From assembly GCF_003285015.1 (NCBI RefSeq), contig NZ_QMFB01000023.1, forward strand, positions 1 to 64,000: DNA of 64,000 nucleotides, given 5' to 3'. This DNA is from Paenibacillus contaminans (GTDB lineage Bacteria > Bacillota > Bacilli > Paenibacillales > NBRC-103111). Position numbers and translations under genes: made by a program. The notes below the pieces were generated by a model. The model did not search any database and was not told the origin of the DNA. It saw only the letters and a list, made by a program, of their open reading frames with translations. This document shows positions 30,453 to 39,370 of the stretch, one piece after another. Numbering within the stretch: position 1 is the first letter of the stretch; each line of letters starts with the position of its first letter.

Positions 30453-33068
30453 TTAATTAACTGTGACGGTCACGGTCGTTTTCATTTTGCCGTAGGTGAC
30501 CGTAATGGTCGCTTTTCCTTTGCTGACTGCTCGAATGACGCCGTCCTTGACATCCGCAACGCGGAGGTTGGAAGTCGTCCAAAGCGCAGGAATCGTTACA
30601 TCCATATCGGTTTGGTCTTCGAACGTGGCGGTCGCTTTAACGTTTTCTTGGCTGCCCGCCGCCATTTGAATGAGAATCTTGTCCGTCTTCAAATATTTCA
30701 GCTTATTGATCTCGATCGGGATGGAAATCGATTTGCCGCCGAAGCTTGCAGTAATGTTGGTATTGCCGGAAGCCATCGCCGTCACCATACCGCCGTCCGT
30801 GACATCCGCAATTTTGTAGTTGCTGGATTTCCAGGTCGCTTCCGCGGTCACGTCTTTTTTGCTGCCGTCAGTCAATGACGCGTTAAGCTGAAGCTGAACC
30901 GTTTCGCCCGTTTTGGTCGTAATAAATTTCTTATCAACGGACAGGGACTGCACGACGCCGATCTCGAGCGTAACCGACACGGATCTGCCGCCGTATTTGG
31001 CCGTTACCGTCGTTTTGCCTCTCGAAATCGGGGTGATCACGCCTTCGCTAACCTGGGCGATCGCCTCATTCGCCGAGCTCCATTCCGCATCCTTGGTTAC
31101 GTTCGTGTCTTTGCCTTTGGCGTCAGTCGCCGTTACCGTGACCGACTTCGTCTCGCCAATATCGAATACGAGGAGCGTAACGCTCGCTTTAAGCTTGTCG
31201 GCCAAATCTACCTTGACGGTAACGGAGACGGTTTTGCCGCCGTATGTTGCCGTAATTTCCGCTTCTCCGGCAGCAATCGCCGTTAACGCGCCTTGATTAA
31301 CCTTAACGGCTTTTTCGTTCGAGCTTGTCCATACCGCTTCCGACGCAACATCAGAAGTCGTGCCGTCCGTGTAAGCCGCAGTCAAATCGATCGACTTCTT
31401 GTCGCCTTTATTGAGCGGCAGCGTCAGCTCGCTTGTCGTCGTTAAGCTCTTGAGCACGCCAACGGATACTTGAACGACTGCCGTTCTTGTTCCATATTTG
31501 GCCGTAATCGTAGCGGTACCGGTGCCGATGCCCGTGATCAGGCCGTTGCGCACTTCCGCAATCTCGGCGTTGCTTGTCGTCCACTCCGCTTTATTCGTAA
31601 TATCCGCGTCTGACGCGTTCGTATAGAGCGCCTTCAAGGTGACCTGCTCGGTGCTGCCGATCTGGAAGTTAACCGTCTTCGCGCTCGCCGTAATGCGCGT
31701 CGGGATATCGACGAACAGCTTCACCTTCACGGTTTTGCCGCCGTACTTGGCCGTAACGTTCGCCTCGCCGGCTTTGTAGGTTTTTACTTCGCCCTTGATT
31801 ACGTACGCCACGTCTTCATTGTCGGACGACCATTCGGCGACATCCGCAACCTTAGCCGTGGAGCCGTCCGCATAGGTCGCCGTCAGGATGATCGAATCCG
31901 GCTGATTGATTTGCAAATAGCGGGAATCGCTGTCCGCTTCCAATCTTCTCGGCACATCGACATCGACGAGCGTCGAAACCGATTTTTCGCCGTATTTGGC
32001 CGTAACCGTCGCTTGTCCGCTGCCGTTAGCCGTCAGCTTTCCTTTCACGACGCTAACTACGCTGTCGTCGCTGGAGCTCCACTCCGCACGGCTCGTAATG
32101 TCCGTGCTTTCTTGCTCTTCTTCGCCGTCGCTGGCAAAGGTCGCAGTCAGCTTCAGCTGCTCCGCTTTATTGTCCTTCATTTTCATAAGTACGTTCTGCT
32201 TGTTAAGCTCCAGCTTGATCGCCTTGTCGACATCGACCACGATCTTCGCCGATTTCGTGCCGTATGTGCCTGTTATTTTGGCCTGACCGGCGCTGTAGCC
32301 GACGATTTCGCCTTTAATGACATCAGCTACTTCCGGGTTGTCCGACTCCCATGTCGCAATGTCGGTTACGTCCTTGACCGTACCGTCAGGATACGTCGCC
32401 TTCAGCGTCACTTTGTGAGGATCGTTCAGAAGCAGGGAAACGGCGCTTTCGCTCAAGTCGACCCGCTTCGCGATTTCCACGCTGACCGGAATGTTCACGG
32501 TTTGGCTGTTATATTTGGCCGTTATGGTTGCGGTACCGGATTCAAGCCCTTTGACAAGTCCGTCGAATACGGTTGCCACCGAGCCGTTATCGATGCTCCA
32601 GACGGCTTTCTTCGTTACGTCTTCTTCCGTATTGTCATCGTAGTATGCGGTAAGCGTAATTTGCTCCGGCTGCCCTTTGCGCAAATTGAGCGATTGCTTG
32701 TCTTTCACGAGCGAGCGCACGGACTTGCTTACCGTAACGTTGACGAGTACGGGTTTCCCCATATAAGTAGCGGTAAGGACGATTTTGCCCTCTTTCTTGG
32801 CCGTAATGACGCCTGCATAGACGGATGCGATCTCGGGATTTTCCGAACTCCATTCGGTCTTAAGCGTTACGTTCTCCGTGGATCCGTTCACATATACGGC
32901 TGTGGCCGTAAGCGAGGCGGTGGATCCGGCCTCGAGCGAGACTTCGTTCTTGTTGAGCACCAGCATCGATATTTCATTGGCCGCCCCTGCTTGAAGCGCC
33001 CCAAAGCTGCTGATAATCAAAAACATGACGAGTAGCATTGCCGTCAGCCTTGTTTTTCTGAAACTCAT
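30453..33068 (-). CDS. Exported protein with ten bacterial Ig-like (BIG2) repeats
   Basis: An 871-aa protein with a signal peptide (LTAMLLVMFLIISSFGALQAGAA, about 8-30). The rest is about ten tandem repeats of 80-86 residues of BIG2 type. Each contains a version of LTATY.DGS..DVT..A.W.S.N..VA.V..G.(I/L)....G.A.ITA.YGGK.V.V.V.V. No anchor (SLH, LPXTG) is present, so it is secreted or held by another protein. Repeats differ clearly at the DNA level. Function unknown; BIG2 chains usually act as spacers or adhesins. Confidence 0.85.
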   Translation of the reverse strand: MSFRKTRLTAMLLVMFLIISSFGALQAGAANEISMLVLNKNEVSLEAGSTASLTATAVYVNGSTENVTLKTEWSSENPEIASVYAGVITAKKEGKIVLTATYMGKPVLVNVTVSKSVRSLVKDKQSLNLRKGQPEQITLTAYYDDNTEEDVTKKAVWSIDNGSVATVFDGLVKGLESGTATITAKYNSQTVNIPVSVEIAKRVDLSESAVSLLLNDPHKVTLKATYPDGTVKDVTDIATWESDNPEVADVIKGEIVGYSAGQAKITGTYGTKSAKIVVDVDKAIKLELNKQNVLMKMKDNKAEQLKLTATFASDGEEEQESTDITSRAEWSSSDDSVVSVVKGKLTANGSGQATVTAKYGEKSVSTLVDVDVPRRLEADSDSRYLQINQPDSIILTATYADGSTAKVADVAEWSSDNEDVAYVIKGEVKTYKAGEANVTAKYGGKTVKVKLFVDIPTRITASAKTVNFQIGSTEQVTLKALYTNASDADITNKAEWTTSNAEIAEVRNGLITGIGTGTATITAKYGTRTAVVQVSVGVLKSLTTTSELTLPLNKGDKKSIDLTAAYTDGTTSDVASEAVWTSSNEKAVKVNQGALTAIAAGEAEITATYGGKTVSVTVKVDLADKLKASVTLLVFDIGETKSVTVTATDAKGKDTNVTKDAEWSSANEAIAQVSEGVITPISRGKTTVTAKYGGRSVSVTLEIGVVQSLSVDKKFITTKTGETVQLQLNASLTDGSKKDVTAEATWKSSNYKIADVTDGGMVTAMASGNTNITASFGGKSISIPIEINKLKYLKTDKILIQMAAGSQENVKATATFEDQTDMDVTIPALWTTSNLRVADVKDGVIRAVSKGKATITVTYGKMKTTVTVTVN

Positions 33069-33259
33069 TGCATGATCTCCCTCCGCTTTCTATCATGGTC
33101 TAACTGCCTCTGTCCGGCCGGGCAAGGAATAGCGTTCACTGCAAATAAAAAAAACCTGACAGGACAGATCTATAGCTACTCTATCGGCAAATGGAGGCCA
33201 ATTGTTTAGTTTTTGGCACAAATTAAAGGCGGAGATTTTCAAAAAGATCATAAAATTGT

Positions 33260-33274
33260 CACGAACGGTTCGTG
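33260..33274. promoter_or_regulatory. Inverted repeat CACGAA-CGG-TTCGTG upstream of the Ig-repeat gene
   Basis: A perfect 6-bp dyad with a 3-bp spacer about 190 bp upstream of the Ig-repeat gene. It is a candidate operator; the regulator is not known. Confidence 0.35.
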
Positions 33275-33382
33275 GTAGAAGCCGCGTCTGGATTGAGCGC
33301 TGTCCGCTCGCTTTCAAGTCTAGCTGCAACTAGTTTCCTTTTCCTCATTATCTCTAGAAATCGCTTGTTGCGGACAGAATTA

Positions 33383-33425
33383 GTGAAGTTTACCTCACTG
33401 ATAATAGCCTTCTCCTCATTAAACG
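33383..33425 (-). repeat. Copy of a dispersed ATGAGG...AGTGAGGTAAAC intergenic repeat
   Basis: On the minus strand ATGAGG is followed after a short gap by ATCAGTGAGGTAAAC. The same block order occurs at 52550-52580 in the intergenic region before the catabolic operon. The rest of the 33.07-33.5 kb gap has no supported gene. Confidence 0.5.
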
Positions 33426-33491
33426 ACCAACTCGCGATGCTTAACGTCGCTTCAATAAATCCCACATTTTCCCACTCGTCTTTCCGGAGAC

Positions 33492-33533
33492 ATAAAAAGA
33501 AAAGAGCATCCAGGGATGCCCTCGAATGCTCTT
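33492..33533 (-). terminator. Rho-independent terminator of dps
   Basis: AAGAGCAT (33526-33533 on the minus strand) pairs with ATGCTCTT (33502-33509), followed by TTCTTTTTATG. It lies 20 bp after the dps stop. Confidence 0.75.
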
Positions 33534-33552
33534 CCTATTTGATATACATAGC

Positions 33553-33987
33553 TTACTTCAAGAACGAGCGCAGCATCCAGACGTGCTTTTCCAGCCCGGT
33601 GTGAATAGCCAGCAGCATATCGGACGTCGTCTCGTCGCCGAGCTCCTGGGCAATCTGCATCGCCTTTTTCAATTCTCCGATCAGCGTCGTAAAATCGTTC
33701 GCGATCGCTTCCACCATTTGCTCCGCTTTCTCGGTACCGCTTGCTTCCGTGATCGAAGACGTGTCGACGTATTCCTTCATCGTAGCGATCGGACGCCCCT
33801 GCAAAGCCAAAATCCGCTCCGCGATTTCATCTACATGCAGCGCGGCTTCCTCATACAGCTCCTGGAATTTCGCGTGCAGCGTAAAAAATTGCGGGCCGTT
33901 CACATACCAATGATAATTGTGAAGCTTTACGTACATGACGCTCCAACTGGCAAGCTGTCTGTTCAGTTCCTTAAAAAGTCGTTCCAT
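33553..33987 (-). CDS. dps: Dps/ferritin-like DNA-protection protein
   Basis: A 144-aa protein started at ATG 33987 behind GGAGG. It shows the Dps ferroxidase region HNYHWYVNGPQFFTLHAKFQELYEEAALHVDEIAERILALQG split over residues about 23-65, with the conserved H, D and E residues at the dimer interface. Dps dodecamers oxidise Fe(II) with peroxide and store ferric iron; many also coat DNA. It is monocistronic with its own terminator. Whether this member binds DNA cannot be told. Confidence 0.9.
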   Translation of the reverse strand: MERLFKELNRQLASWSVMYVKLHNYHWYVNGPQFFTLHAKFQELYEEAALHVDEIAERILALQGRPIATMKEYVDTSSITEASGTEKAEQMVEAIANDFTTLIGELKKAMQIAQELGDETTSDMLLAIHTGLEKHVWMLRSFLK

Positions 33988-34114
33988 TGCAAAAACCTCC
34001 ATCCTTGGTTAACGTACCTTCCGGTAGTTTGAGCAGGACGGAGGAAAATTATTACTTATTTTATTTAGTTTGTTACTTGCTTCTTGGCACTTATCCCTGC
34101 GCTCGGCACCTAAC

Positions 34115-35239
34115 TCATCCGCGGGCTTCTTCGCGCTGGAACAGCATGAGCGGCATTTTGAAGACGAATGCGACGACGATCACGATTCCGATGATCATCC
34201 CGATCAGCACGATAACGCTGCTAAGCGAGAGGCCGCCAATCCCCGTAATGACGTTGGCGATGTTGCACCCCGGAGCGATCCGCGAGGAAACGCCCATCAG
34301 CAGGCCGCCGCCGATGGCTGCCGGCAATCTGGACAGCCGCGGCTTGCGAATTTTGAAGCTGCCGCTAAGCATCGATGCCGCCATGGAGCCGATCACGAGA
34401 AAAATGACGAGCGTTTCCTCCGGACCGAGCCCGACCCTAGGAAATTCGGCGAACAGCGCGTTCAAATACGTATTGCCGAGCACGACGTCGTCCCCGAATA
34501 GTTGCGCAAGCGCTACCCCGGCGATTCTCGTCTCCGGACCGGTAATGCCTACGTTGGACATCGCTACGAACTGAATCGTCGCGATAACGCCGATCAGAAA
34601 GGCGACAAGCCGAATATCCCAATGCGACTGCCTGAACGGATTGCGTTCCCAATCGGTGAGCGATTCCTTGATTCCTTGAAGGAAACCCTTGAAGCCGTGC
34701 AAATATACCGCGATACCTACCATTAAAACAACGATAACGATAGGGATGACGAGTGCCGGAAGCGGCCAGTCGTACAGCGTATACCCGCCGTCCAGAACCG
34801 TCAGCGGTTCGATGGCGTTTTTGGCCCAAGGATCATAAATGAAGGCGAATAACAGATTCCCTGCAAGCGCCGCAGCAAGAACGATCCAGAACTGCACGTA
34901 GCCCATTCCCGCGCGGTACAGCGTCCCCGAGCCGCAGCCGCCCGCCCATGTCATCCCGATGCCGAACAAAATGCCGCCGAGCAGATTCGCGCCACCGAGC
35001 GGAACCGTCCAGACGTCGGCCGCACTTTTCATGCCCGTCGCCAGCGCGATGCCCCAGCCGAGCAGCGACGTTGCGATCAGCACCAGTACGCCGTTCATGA
35101 TCCGCGTATCCTTGACGCTGATCCAATCGCGGACGGATGCGACGAAGCAAAAATCCGCTTTTTGCAGCAAAAATCCGTATAAAAAACCGAAGACGGCGGC
35201 GAGTATGAAAAAGTCTATTGTAAATGACATGCGAGCCAT
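34115..35239 (-). CDS. YeeE/YedE (TsuA-type) thiosulfate/sulfur transporter
   Basis: A 374-aa membrane protein with about nine to ten TM helices. It contains the paired family motifs GIGMTWAGGCGSGTLYRAG and SSRIAPGCNIANVITG, in which Cys residues line the transport path of TsuA. TsuA-type proteins import thiosulfate. It follows a TusA-like gene, a rhodanese and a rhodanese lipoprotein on the same strand, and this arrangement strongly supports sulfane-sulfur import. Gap to the TusA gene is only 15 bp. Confidence 0.87.
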   Translation of the reverse strand: MARMSFTIDFFILAAVFGFLYGFLLQKADFCFVASVRDWISVKDTRIMNGVLVLIATSLLGWGIALATGMKSAADVWTVPLGGANLLGGILFGIGMTWAGGCGSGTLYRAGMGYVQFWIVLAAALAGNLLFAFIYDPWAKNAIEPLTVLDGGYTLYDWPLPALVIPIVIVVLMVGIAVYLHGFKGFLQGIKESLTDWERNPFRQSHWDIRLVAFLIGVIATIQFVAMSNVGITGPETRIAGVALAQLFGDDVVLGNTYLNALFAEFPRVGLGPEETLVIFLVIGSMAASMLSGSFKIRKPRLSRLPAAIGGGLLMGVSSRIAPGCNIANVITGIGGLSLSSVIVLIGMIIGIVIVVAFVFKMPLMLFQREEARG

Positions 35240-35254
35240 CCATCCTTGTCGAAT

Positions 35255-35515
35255 CTAGTGTTTTTTAACGAAAATATGATAATTGCCTTTATGCTTGGCA
35301 ACGCCGAGAAATTCGCCGTAGTTGTTCATTTTGACGGCTGCCGGGATCGTTTTGGTCGCGATCGAATGGTCGGTGATTTCAACCACGATTTCTCCGGGTT
35401 TCGCTTTTTTGAGTCCGGCCAGCGCAAGATTTAACGTATGCGGGCAAACCTCCCCGATCGCGTCGACGACATGGTCGGGCTTCAGTTCCAACAGTTCTTT
35501 TTCGCTTAAACTCAT
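35255..35515 (-). CDS. TusA-like sulfur carrier protein
   Basis: An 86-aa protein from ATG 35515, which overlaps the stop of the rhodanese gene; GGAAGAG lies upstream. The TusA signature is VDAIGEVCPHTL with C24-P25, the residue that carries a persulfide. The C-terminal SIATKTIPAAVKMNNYGEF also fits. TusA relays sulfur from rhodaneses to acceptors, and here is placed between a rhodanese and a sulfur transporter. Confidence 0.85.
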   Translation of the reverse strand: MSLSEKELLELKPDHVVDAIGEVCPHTLNLALAGLKKAKPGEIVVEITDHSIATKTIPAAVKMNNYGEFLGVAKHKGNYHIFVKKH

Positions 35516-35907
35516 TATGATCTCTTCCTTTCCAGTTGTTCGGGACTGAACGTTTCGATGATGTTGTCTTCCCCTGCGGCTACTTCCAGCCCTTGCTCCT
35601 GCCAATCCAGCATGCCGCCTTTGAAATTGTGGACGCGCTCGAAGCCGTTAGCCCGAAAAAACTTGGCTACCTCAAAGCTTCTTCGCCCGCTCCGGCAAAC
35701 GAATACGTATTCCTTCGACTTGTCTAGCCGATCGACGATATCGATAATATCGCCCATCGGAATGAGAGGAAGCCCGGCAATATGGGCCTCCGTATATTCC
35801 TCGGTTTCTCTGACGTCAATGACGACGACCGGATTCGCCGGATCCGCCACGATCGCCTGCAGCTCTAGGGAATCGAGATGCGAGATGCCTTCAATCAGTT
35901 CCGCCAT
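35515..35907 (-). CDS. Single-domain rhodanese (cytoplasmic)
   Basis: A 130-aa protein. The rhodanese domain has VVVIDVRETEEYTEAHIAG, then active-site C71 in VFVCRSGRRS, and NFKGGMLDWQEQGL. It lacks a signal peptide, so it acts in the cytoplasm. It should transfer sulfur from thiosulfate or a persulfide to the adjacent TusA-like carrier. The stop overlaps the start codon of that gene. Confidence 0.88.
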   Translation of the reverse strand: MAELIEGISHLDSLELQAIVADPANPVVVIDVRETEEYTEAHIAGLPLIPMGDIIDIVDRLDKSKEYVFVCRSGRRSFEVAKFFRANGFERVHNFKGGMLDWQEQGLEVAAGEDNIIETFSPEQLERKRS

Positions 35908-35922
35908 GCTTCCCGCCCCCTC

Positions 35923-36885
35923 TTATTTCACGACTTCCGTATCGCTGGCGTTGCCCCACTCCGCGAAGGAGCCCTCATAAGGACGCACGTCCTTGTAGCC
36001 GAGCAAACGAAGCGTCAAATACGTATGCGCTCCGCGCACGTTCGTTTGGCAATAAGGCACGACCGTTTTATTTTTGTCTACGCCCAAATCGCTGAACGCG
36101 GCTTGCAAATCTTTGGCTTTCTTAAATACCGGAACGCCGTCGGCATTTTGCTCGATCGCGTCGCTCCATTCTTTGTTGACCGCCTTGTCGATATGCCCGC
36201 CCTTCTGGTTTCCGCGCAGGTCTTCGCCCGTATATTCCTTGGAGGAACGCACGTCGAGCAGGACGCACGCCTGGAGGTCCAGCTTCTTGATCTGATCCTT
36301 AGTCGTAATCAAATCGGGATTGGCCTTCGCGGTAAAATTCCCTTTCGCTGCGGCAGGAGCTTCCGTGGAAACGTCTTTGGAAGCTGCAGTCCAAGCCGCA
36401 TAGCCGCCATTGAGCACCTTCACCTTATCCTTATGACCGTAATACTCCAGCCCGTAGAAGACGCGGCCCGAGTTGAGCGAGTTGCCCTCGTCGTACAGCA
36501 CGATTGTCGTATCCGAGTTGACCCCAGCGTTCTGAAAAATTTCCTGGAATTTGTCGACGGTAACGATCGTATTGTTTTTCGCGTCCTTCAGCAGTCCCGA
36601 ATTCAGCGAGACGGCGCCTGGAATATGTCCTTGCTCATACCCTTTCGCACGGACGTCGACGATCTTGACCTTGCCGTCCTTCGCGTGGTCTTCCACCCAT
36701 TTCACGTCGGCAAGCAGCTGAGCGTTCTCATAAGTATCGGAAGCCTTGGAAACCTGAGCGCTTTGCTCGGGTTTAGCCGATGCGCCGGCCGAGGCGTTTT
36801 TGCTGTCGCTGTCTCCTTTGTTCCCGCACGCAGCGGTCACCAATGTCAAAGCAGTTAATGCTACGAGCGCTAATTTCATCTTCAT
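35923..36885 (-). CDS. Lipoprotein with two rhodanese domains (thiosulfate sulfurtransferase)
   Basis: A 320-aa lipoprotein with lipobox LVTAAC (C20). A first, inactive rhodanese domain (about 55-175) has D in place of the active cysteine (VLYDEGNSLNSGR). The second domain (about 190-315) carries C279 in VVPYCQTNVRGAHT. This two-domain layout with a catalytic C-terminal half is that of thiosulfate:cyanide sulfurtransferases. It would take sulfane sulfur outside the membrane and start the path continued by the transporter, TusA and the second rhodanese. Confidence 0.87.
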   Translation of the reverse strand: MKMKLALVALTALTLVTAACGNKGDSDSKNASAGASAKPEQSAQVSKASDTYENAQLLADVKWVEDHAKDGKVKIVDVRAKGYEQGHIPGAVSLNSGLLKDAKNNTIVTVDKFQEIFQNAGVNSDTTIVLYDEGNSLNSGRVFYGLEYYGHKDKVKVLNGGYAAWTAASKDVSTEAPAAAKGNFTAKANPDLITTKDQIKKLDLQACVLLDVRSSKEYTGEDLRGNQKGGHIDKAVNKEWSDAIEQNADGVPVFKKAKDLQAAFSDLGVDKNKTVVPYCQTNVRGAHTYLTLRLLGYKDVRPYEGSFAEWGNASDTEVVK

Positions 36886-36924
36886 ATTGTTGCTCTCCTC
36901 CCCTGATAACGAACGATGATGTGC

Positions 36925-36954
36925 TTGATTTTTTTACCTCTTGCCAAGTATAAT
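36925..36954 (+). promoter_or_regulatory. Promoter candidate for the beta-propeller lipoprotein gene
   Basis: TTGATT (36925-36930) and TATAAT (36949-36954) are separated by 18 bp, 66 bp before the start codon. Confidence 0.5.
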
Positions 36955-37019
36955 ACATTTATTCCGATAGTTTTACAATGATTAATTTCAAAAAAAACAT
37001 CCGCCTAGGAGAATGCCCC

Positions 37020-38084
37020 ATGTCAAACCGAAAAATAACTTTATCGCTTGCTCTTGCCCTTACCCTGTTCGCGAGCGGCTGCGCACTCGAAACGAAGGAA
37101 GAAGCCGCGCAGCGCTTGAATGCCGGCTCGGCCGCAAACGGCCAAAGCTCCGTTCAGACAGAAGCCGGCAAGCTGACGAATATACAGTTTTACGTGCCCA
37201 GCGAGAAAGAGAATAGTTTGTCCGTCATCGACGTTCCGACAAGTAAAGTCGTAGGCAAAGTTCCTTTGTCGGAGGCGCCGTCGACCGTTATTTTCTCCAG
37301 CACGATGCGCGAAGCGTATGCGGCGAATATGAACAGCAGCACCATCTCGATCATCAATACGCAAACACTGAAGGTTGAGAAAGAGGTGCCGGTCGGCCCT
37401 ATGCCACACGGCATGGCGCTATCGCCTGACAATAAAACGCTGTATGTCGCCGCGGTGGCGGACCAGTTCATTTATTTGGTAGACACGAAGGCGGGCAAGG
37501 AGGCCGGAACGATCGACCTTGGAACGGGCGCGCACACGAACTATTTGGTGCTATTCGGCGACAAGCTGTACGTGAGCGACCATGAAAACAATAAAGTCTA
37601 CGTCGTGAATGTCAAAACGAAGCAAACCGAGCTGACCATCCCGACCGGACGCACGCCGCGGGCCATCAAGCTGAGCGACGACGGCAAAAAGCTGTTCGTC
37701 CCATGCGCCGGCGACGGGACGCTGGAAACCTACAATACCGCCGACGGGAAAGCGCTGGGCAAGGTTGCGGATTTACAAGGCGCAACCGATGTCGTCGTGA
37801 CCGAAGACGGCCAAACCGCCGTCGTGACCGGCATGGAGAGCAGCCAGGTAAGCTTCGTCGATTTGGCGGGCGGCAAGGTCCTCTCGACGCTGACCGGACT
37901 GGAAGGCGCGAGACATATCTCGTTCAACCGCCAGCAGTCGAAAGCATATGTTACCCTAAGCGGCACGGATGAAGTGGCCGTTATCGATACGGCAACCAAG
38001 CAAACCGTAGAGCGGATCAAGGTCGGGAAAACGCCTCACGGCATCCAGATCAAAGCGCTGCCGGGCATCGGCGGCAGCTGCTGA
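37020..38084 (+). CDS. YVTN/cytochrome-D1-like beta-propeller lipoprotein
   Basis: A 354-aa protein from ATG 37020 behind AGGAGA. A lipobox FASGC ends the signal peptide. The rest is a seven-bladed propeller of YVTN type (IDVPTSKVVGKVPL, INTQTLKVEKEVPVGPMPHGMALSPD, VVNVKTKQTELTIPTGRTPRAIKLSDDGKKLFV, IDTATKQTVERIKVGKTPHG). The role is unknown; such propellers bind partners or substrates at the cell surface. It is divergent from the sulfane-sulfur operon and precedes a TlpA thioredoxin, so a link to sulfur or redox work outside the membrane is possible. Confidence 0.83.
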   Translation: MSNRKITLSLALALTLFASGCALETKEEAAQRLNAGSAANGQSSVQTEAGKLTNIQFYVPSEKENSLSVIDVPTSKVVGKVPLSEAPSTVIFSSTMREAYAANMNSSTISIINTQTLKVEKEVPVGPMPHGMALSPDNKTLYVAAVADQFIYLVDTKAGKEAGTIDLGTGAHTNYLVLFGDKLYVSDHENNKVYVVNVKTKQTELTIPTGRTPRAIKLSDDGKKLFVPCAGDGTLETYNTADGKALGKVADLQGATDVVVTEDGQTAVVTGMESSQVSFVDLAGGKVLSTLTGLEGARHISFNRQQSKAYVTLSGTDEVAVIDTATKQTVERIKVGKTPHGIQIKALPGIGGSC

Positions 38085-38142
38085 TGAGCGGGGACGTATT
38101 GTAAAGCCCTTAGAGCATCGGACAAAGCAAGGGCGGTGTCAC

Positions 38143-38275
38143 GCTGGAGTCCGATTTTGTCCATTGGAACGAGGAAGAAAGCGCTGTGTTGCGCTGGAAT
38201 TCGATTTCGCCCAATTGGAACGCGGGAGAAAGCAATTTGTTGTGCTGGAGTCCGATTTCACCCAATTGGAAAGCG
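38143..38275. repeat. Tandem repeat, three copies of about 50 bp
   Basis: Units start with GCTGGAGTCC at 38143, GCTGGAATTC at 38193 and GCTGGAGTCC at 38244. Each contains CGATTT..CC(C)A.TTGGAA and a GA-rich stretch. A further inverted piece, CCAATTGGG, lies at about 38358. The plus frame through them translates to a 17-residue period (LERGRK..V.LE.DF.Q), but no ribosome site supports it as a gene. Confidence 0.75.
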
Positions 38276-38295
38276 TAATTTCACCGGGTGATGGT

Positions 38296-38321
38296 AAAAC
38301 CCGCTCTGTAAGCGGGTTTTA
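38296..38321 (+). terminator. Rho-independent terminator in the propeller/tlpA gap
   Basis: AAAACCCGCT-CTGTA-AGCGGGTTTT is a perfect 10-bp stem with T-run. It lies 212 bp after the propeller stop, beyond the tandem repeat. Confidence 0.8.
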
Positions 38322-38476
38322 TCGGACTGGAGGGGCAAACATGGACGATGTTCCTGTTCCAATTGGGCTAAATCGAACTGCGGGAGCGACTAACAACCTG
38401 ACAACCTTGCTGCCCGCCCTCCATAAGTCAGCAACTGCGCATCACTAATGATATAAACTGGGTAATCAGACGACGG

Positions 38477-38578
38477 ATGCTTATAACAACGAGAACGGTT
38501 CGGACGCCGCGCGGACGGAGGAAGTTTATGACGGCGAGAAATGTTCGGACAGCGCGCATAAACGGGGGATGCTTATGA
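38477..38578 (+). CDS. Short ORF (33 aa) coupled to the tlpA-like gene
   Basis: ATG 38477 has a poor site, but an in-frame ATG 38528 follows CGGAGGAAG at good spacing. The TGA stop (38576-38578) overlaps the tlpA-like ATG at 38575. The region is an imperfect 46-bp direct duplication (...ACGGTTCGGAC.CCGCGC... and ...ATGTTCGGACAGCGCGC...), so the ORF may result from repeat growth. It may serve translational coupling only. Confidence 0.3.
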   Translation: MLITTRTVRTPRGRRKFMTARNVRTARINGGCL

Positions 38579-39108
38579 AAAGAAATTGGATCGTACTCGC
38601 CATTGTGGCCGTGCTGGCAGGCGGAGCCGTTTATCAGCATATGGGCGAGCTGGCCCGTCAGTCGGCTTTACCTGCCGACTCGGCGCCGAAGGTCGGCTTT
38701 GTCGCACCGGCTTTCGAACTAACCGCCCTCGACAGAGCGGCGTATCGCGTCGGAGGGGAGCGCGACAAGCCGCTGCTCATTAACTTTTGGGCCTCATGGT
38801 GCATTCCTTGCCAGATCGAAGCACCGGATATGCAGGCGCTGTACGAAAAGTTCGCCGGCCAGTTCGACCTGTACGGTATAAATGTAACGAGCCAGGACAC
38901 GCGCAAGGAAGCGGAAGCGTTCGTGAAGCAATACGGATTCACCTTCCCCATTTTGCTGGATCAAGAAGGCTCCGCTCTCGCTTCGTACCGTTTCCAATCG
39001 ATCCCGACAAGCTTTCTGGTCGACCGAAACGGCAAAATTACGGACATCTTCCACGTTCTCGAGCCCGCGGAGCTGGAAAAGAAGCTTACACGCCTGCTTA
39101 ACGGGTAG
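38575..39108 (+). CDS. TlpA/ResA-like membrane-anchored thioredoxin
   Basis: A 177-aa protein from ATG 38575 (GGGGG upstream). A single N-terminal TM (about 5-20) anchors a TlpA-type thioredoxin domain with active site W-C76-I-P-C79 (FWASWCIPC) and cis-Pro in QSIPTSF. APAFELTALD is the usual TlpA opening. Such proteins reduce disulfides outside the membrane, for example in cytochrome c maturation or sporulation. No cytochrome assembly genes are adjacent; the sulfur module upstream may need a reductant. Confidence 0.88.
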   Translation: MKRNWIVLAIVAVLAGGAVYQHMGELARQSALPADSAPKVGFVAPAFELTALDRAAYRVGGERDKPLLINFWASWCIPCQIEAPDMQALYEKFAGQFDLYGINVTSQDTRKEAEAFVKQYGFTFPILLDQEGSALASYRFQSIPTSFLVDRNGKITDIFHVLEPAELEKKLTRLLNG

Positions 39109-39166
39109 TGTGGAGCTGACGGAACGGTTCGCTCAAGCCTTTGTCGGCCGATCGCATGGCATAGTC

Positions 39167-39213
39167 AAAAACGCCTCCAATACCACTATTGTGGAGATGG
39201 AAGCGTCTTTTTT
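39167..39213 (+). terminator. Terminator of the tlpA-like gene
   Basis: AAAAACGCcTCCA...CCAC-TATT-GTGG...TGGAaGCG forms a long stem, followed by TCTTTTTTC. It shares the inner sequence CCACTAT...GTGGAGATG with a second hairpin at 39371-39418. Confidence 0.75.
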
Positions 39214-39370
39214 CATGCATGATGTGGGGACAAAAATCTCAAAATTGAGATTGATTCCGCCAAATGGCCGCCATGTTGAGCAACAAGAGTTTCCGGGCTG
39301 CGCCTGGCCGATGTTCATGAGGGTATCCCAAAAGGGGATACTCAAGTGAGCGAACCCTATAAATGATGCA

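Noticed and set aside
31911..33035. Plus-strand open frame of 374 codons
   Set aside because: Antisense shadow of the Ig-repeat protein; the translated product has no domain and repeats only because the sense gene does.
38164..38448. 94-codon ORF through the tandem repeat
   Set aside because: No ribosome site; the peptide is only the translation of the 50-bp repeat units and crosses a strong terminator.
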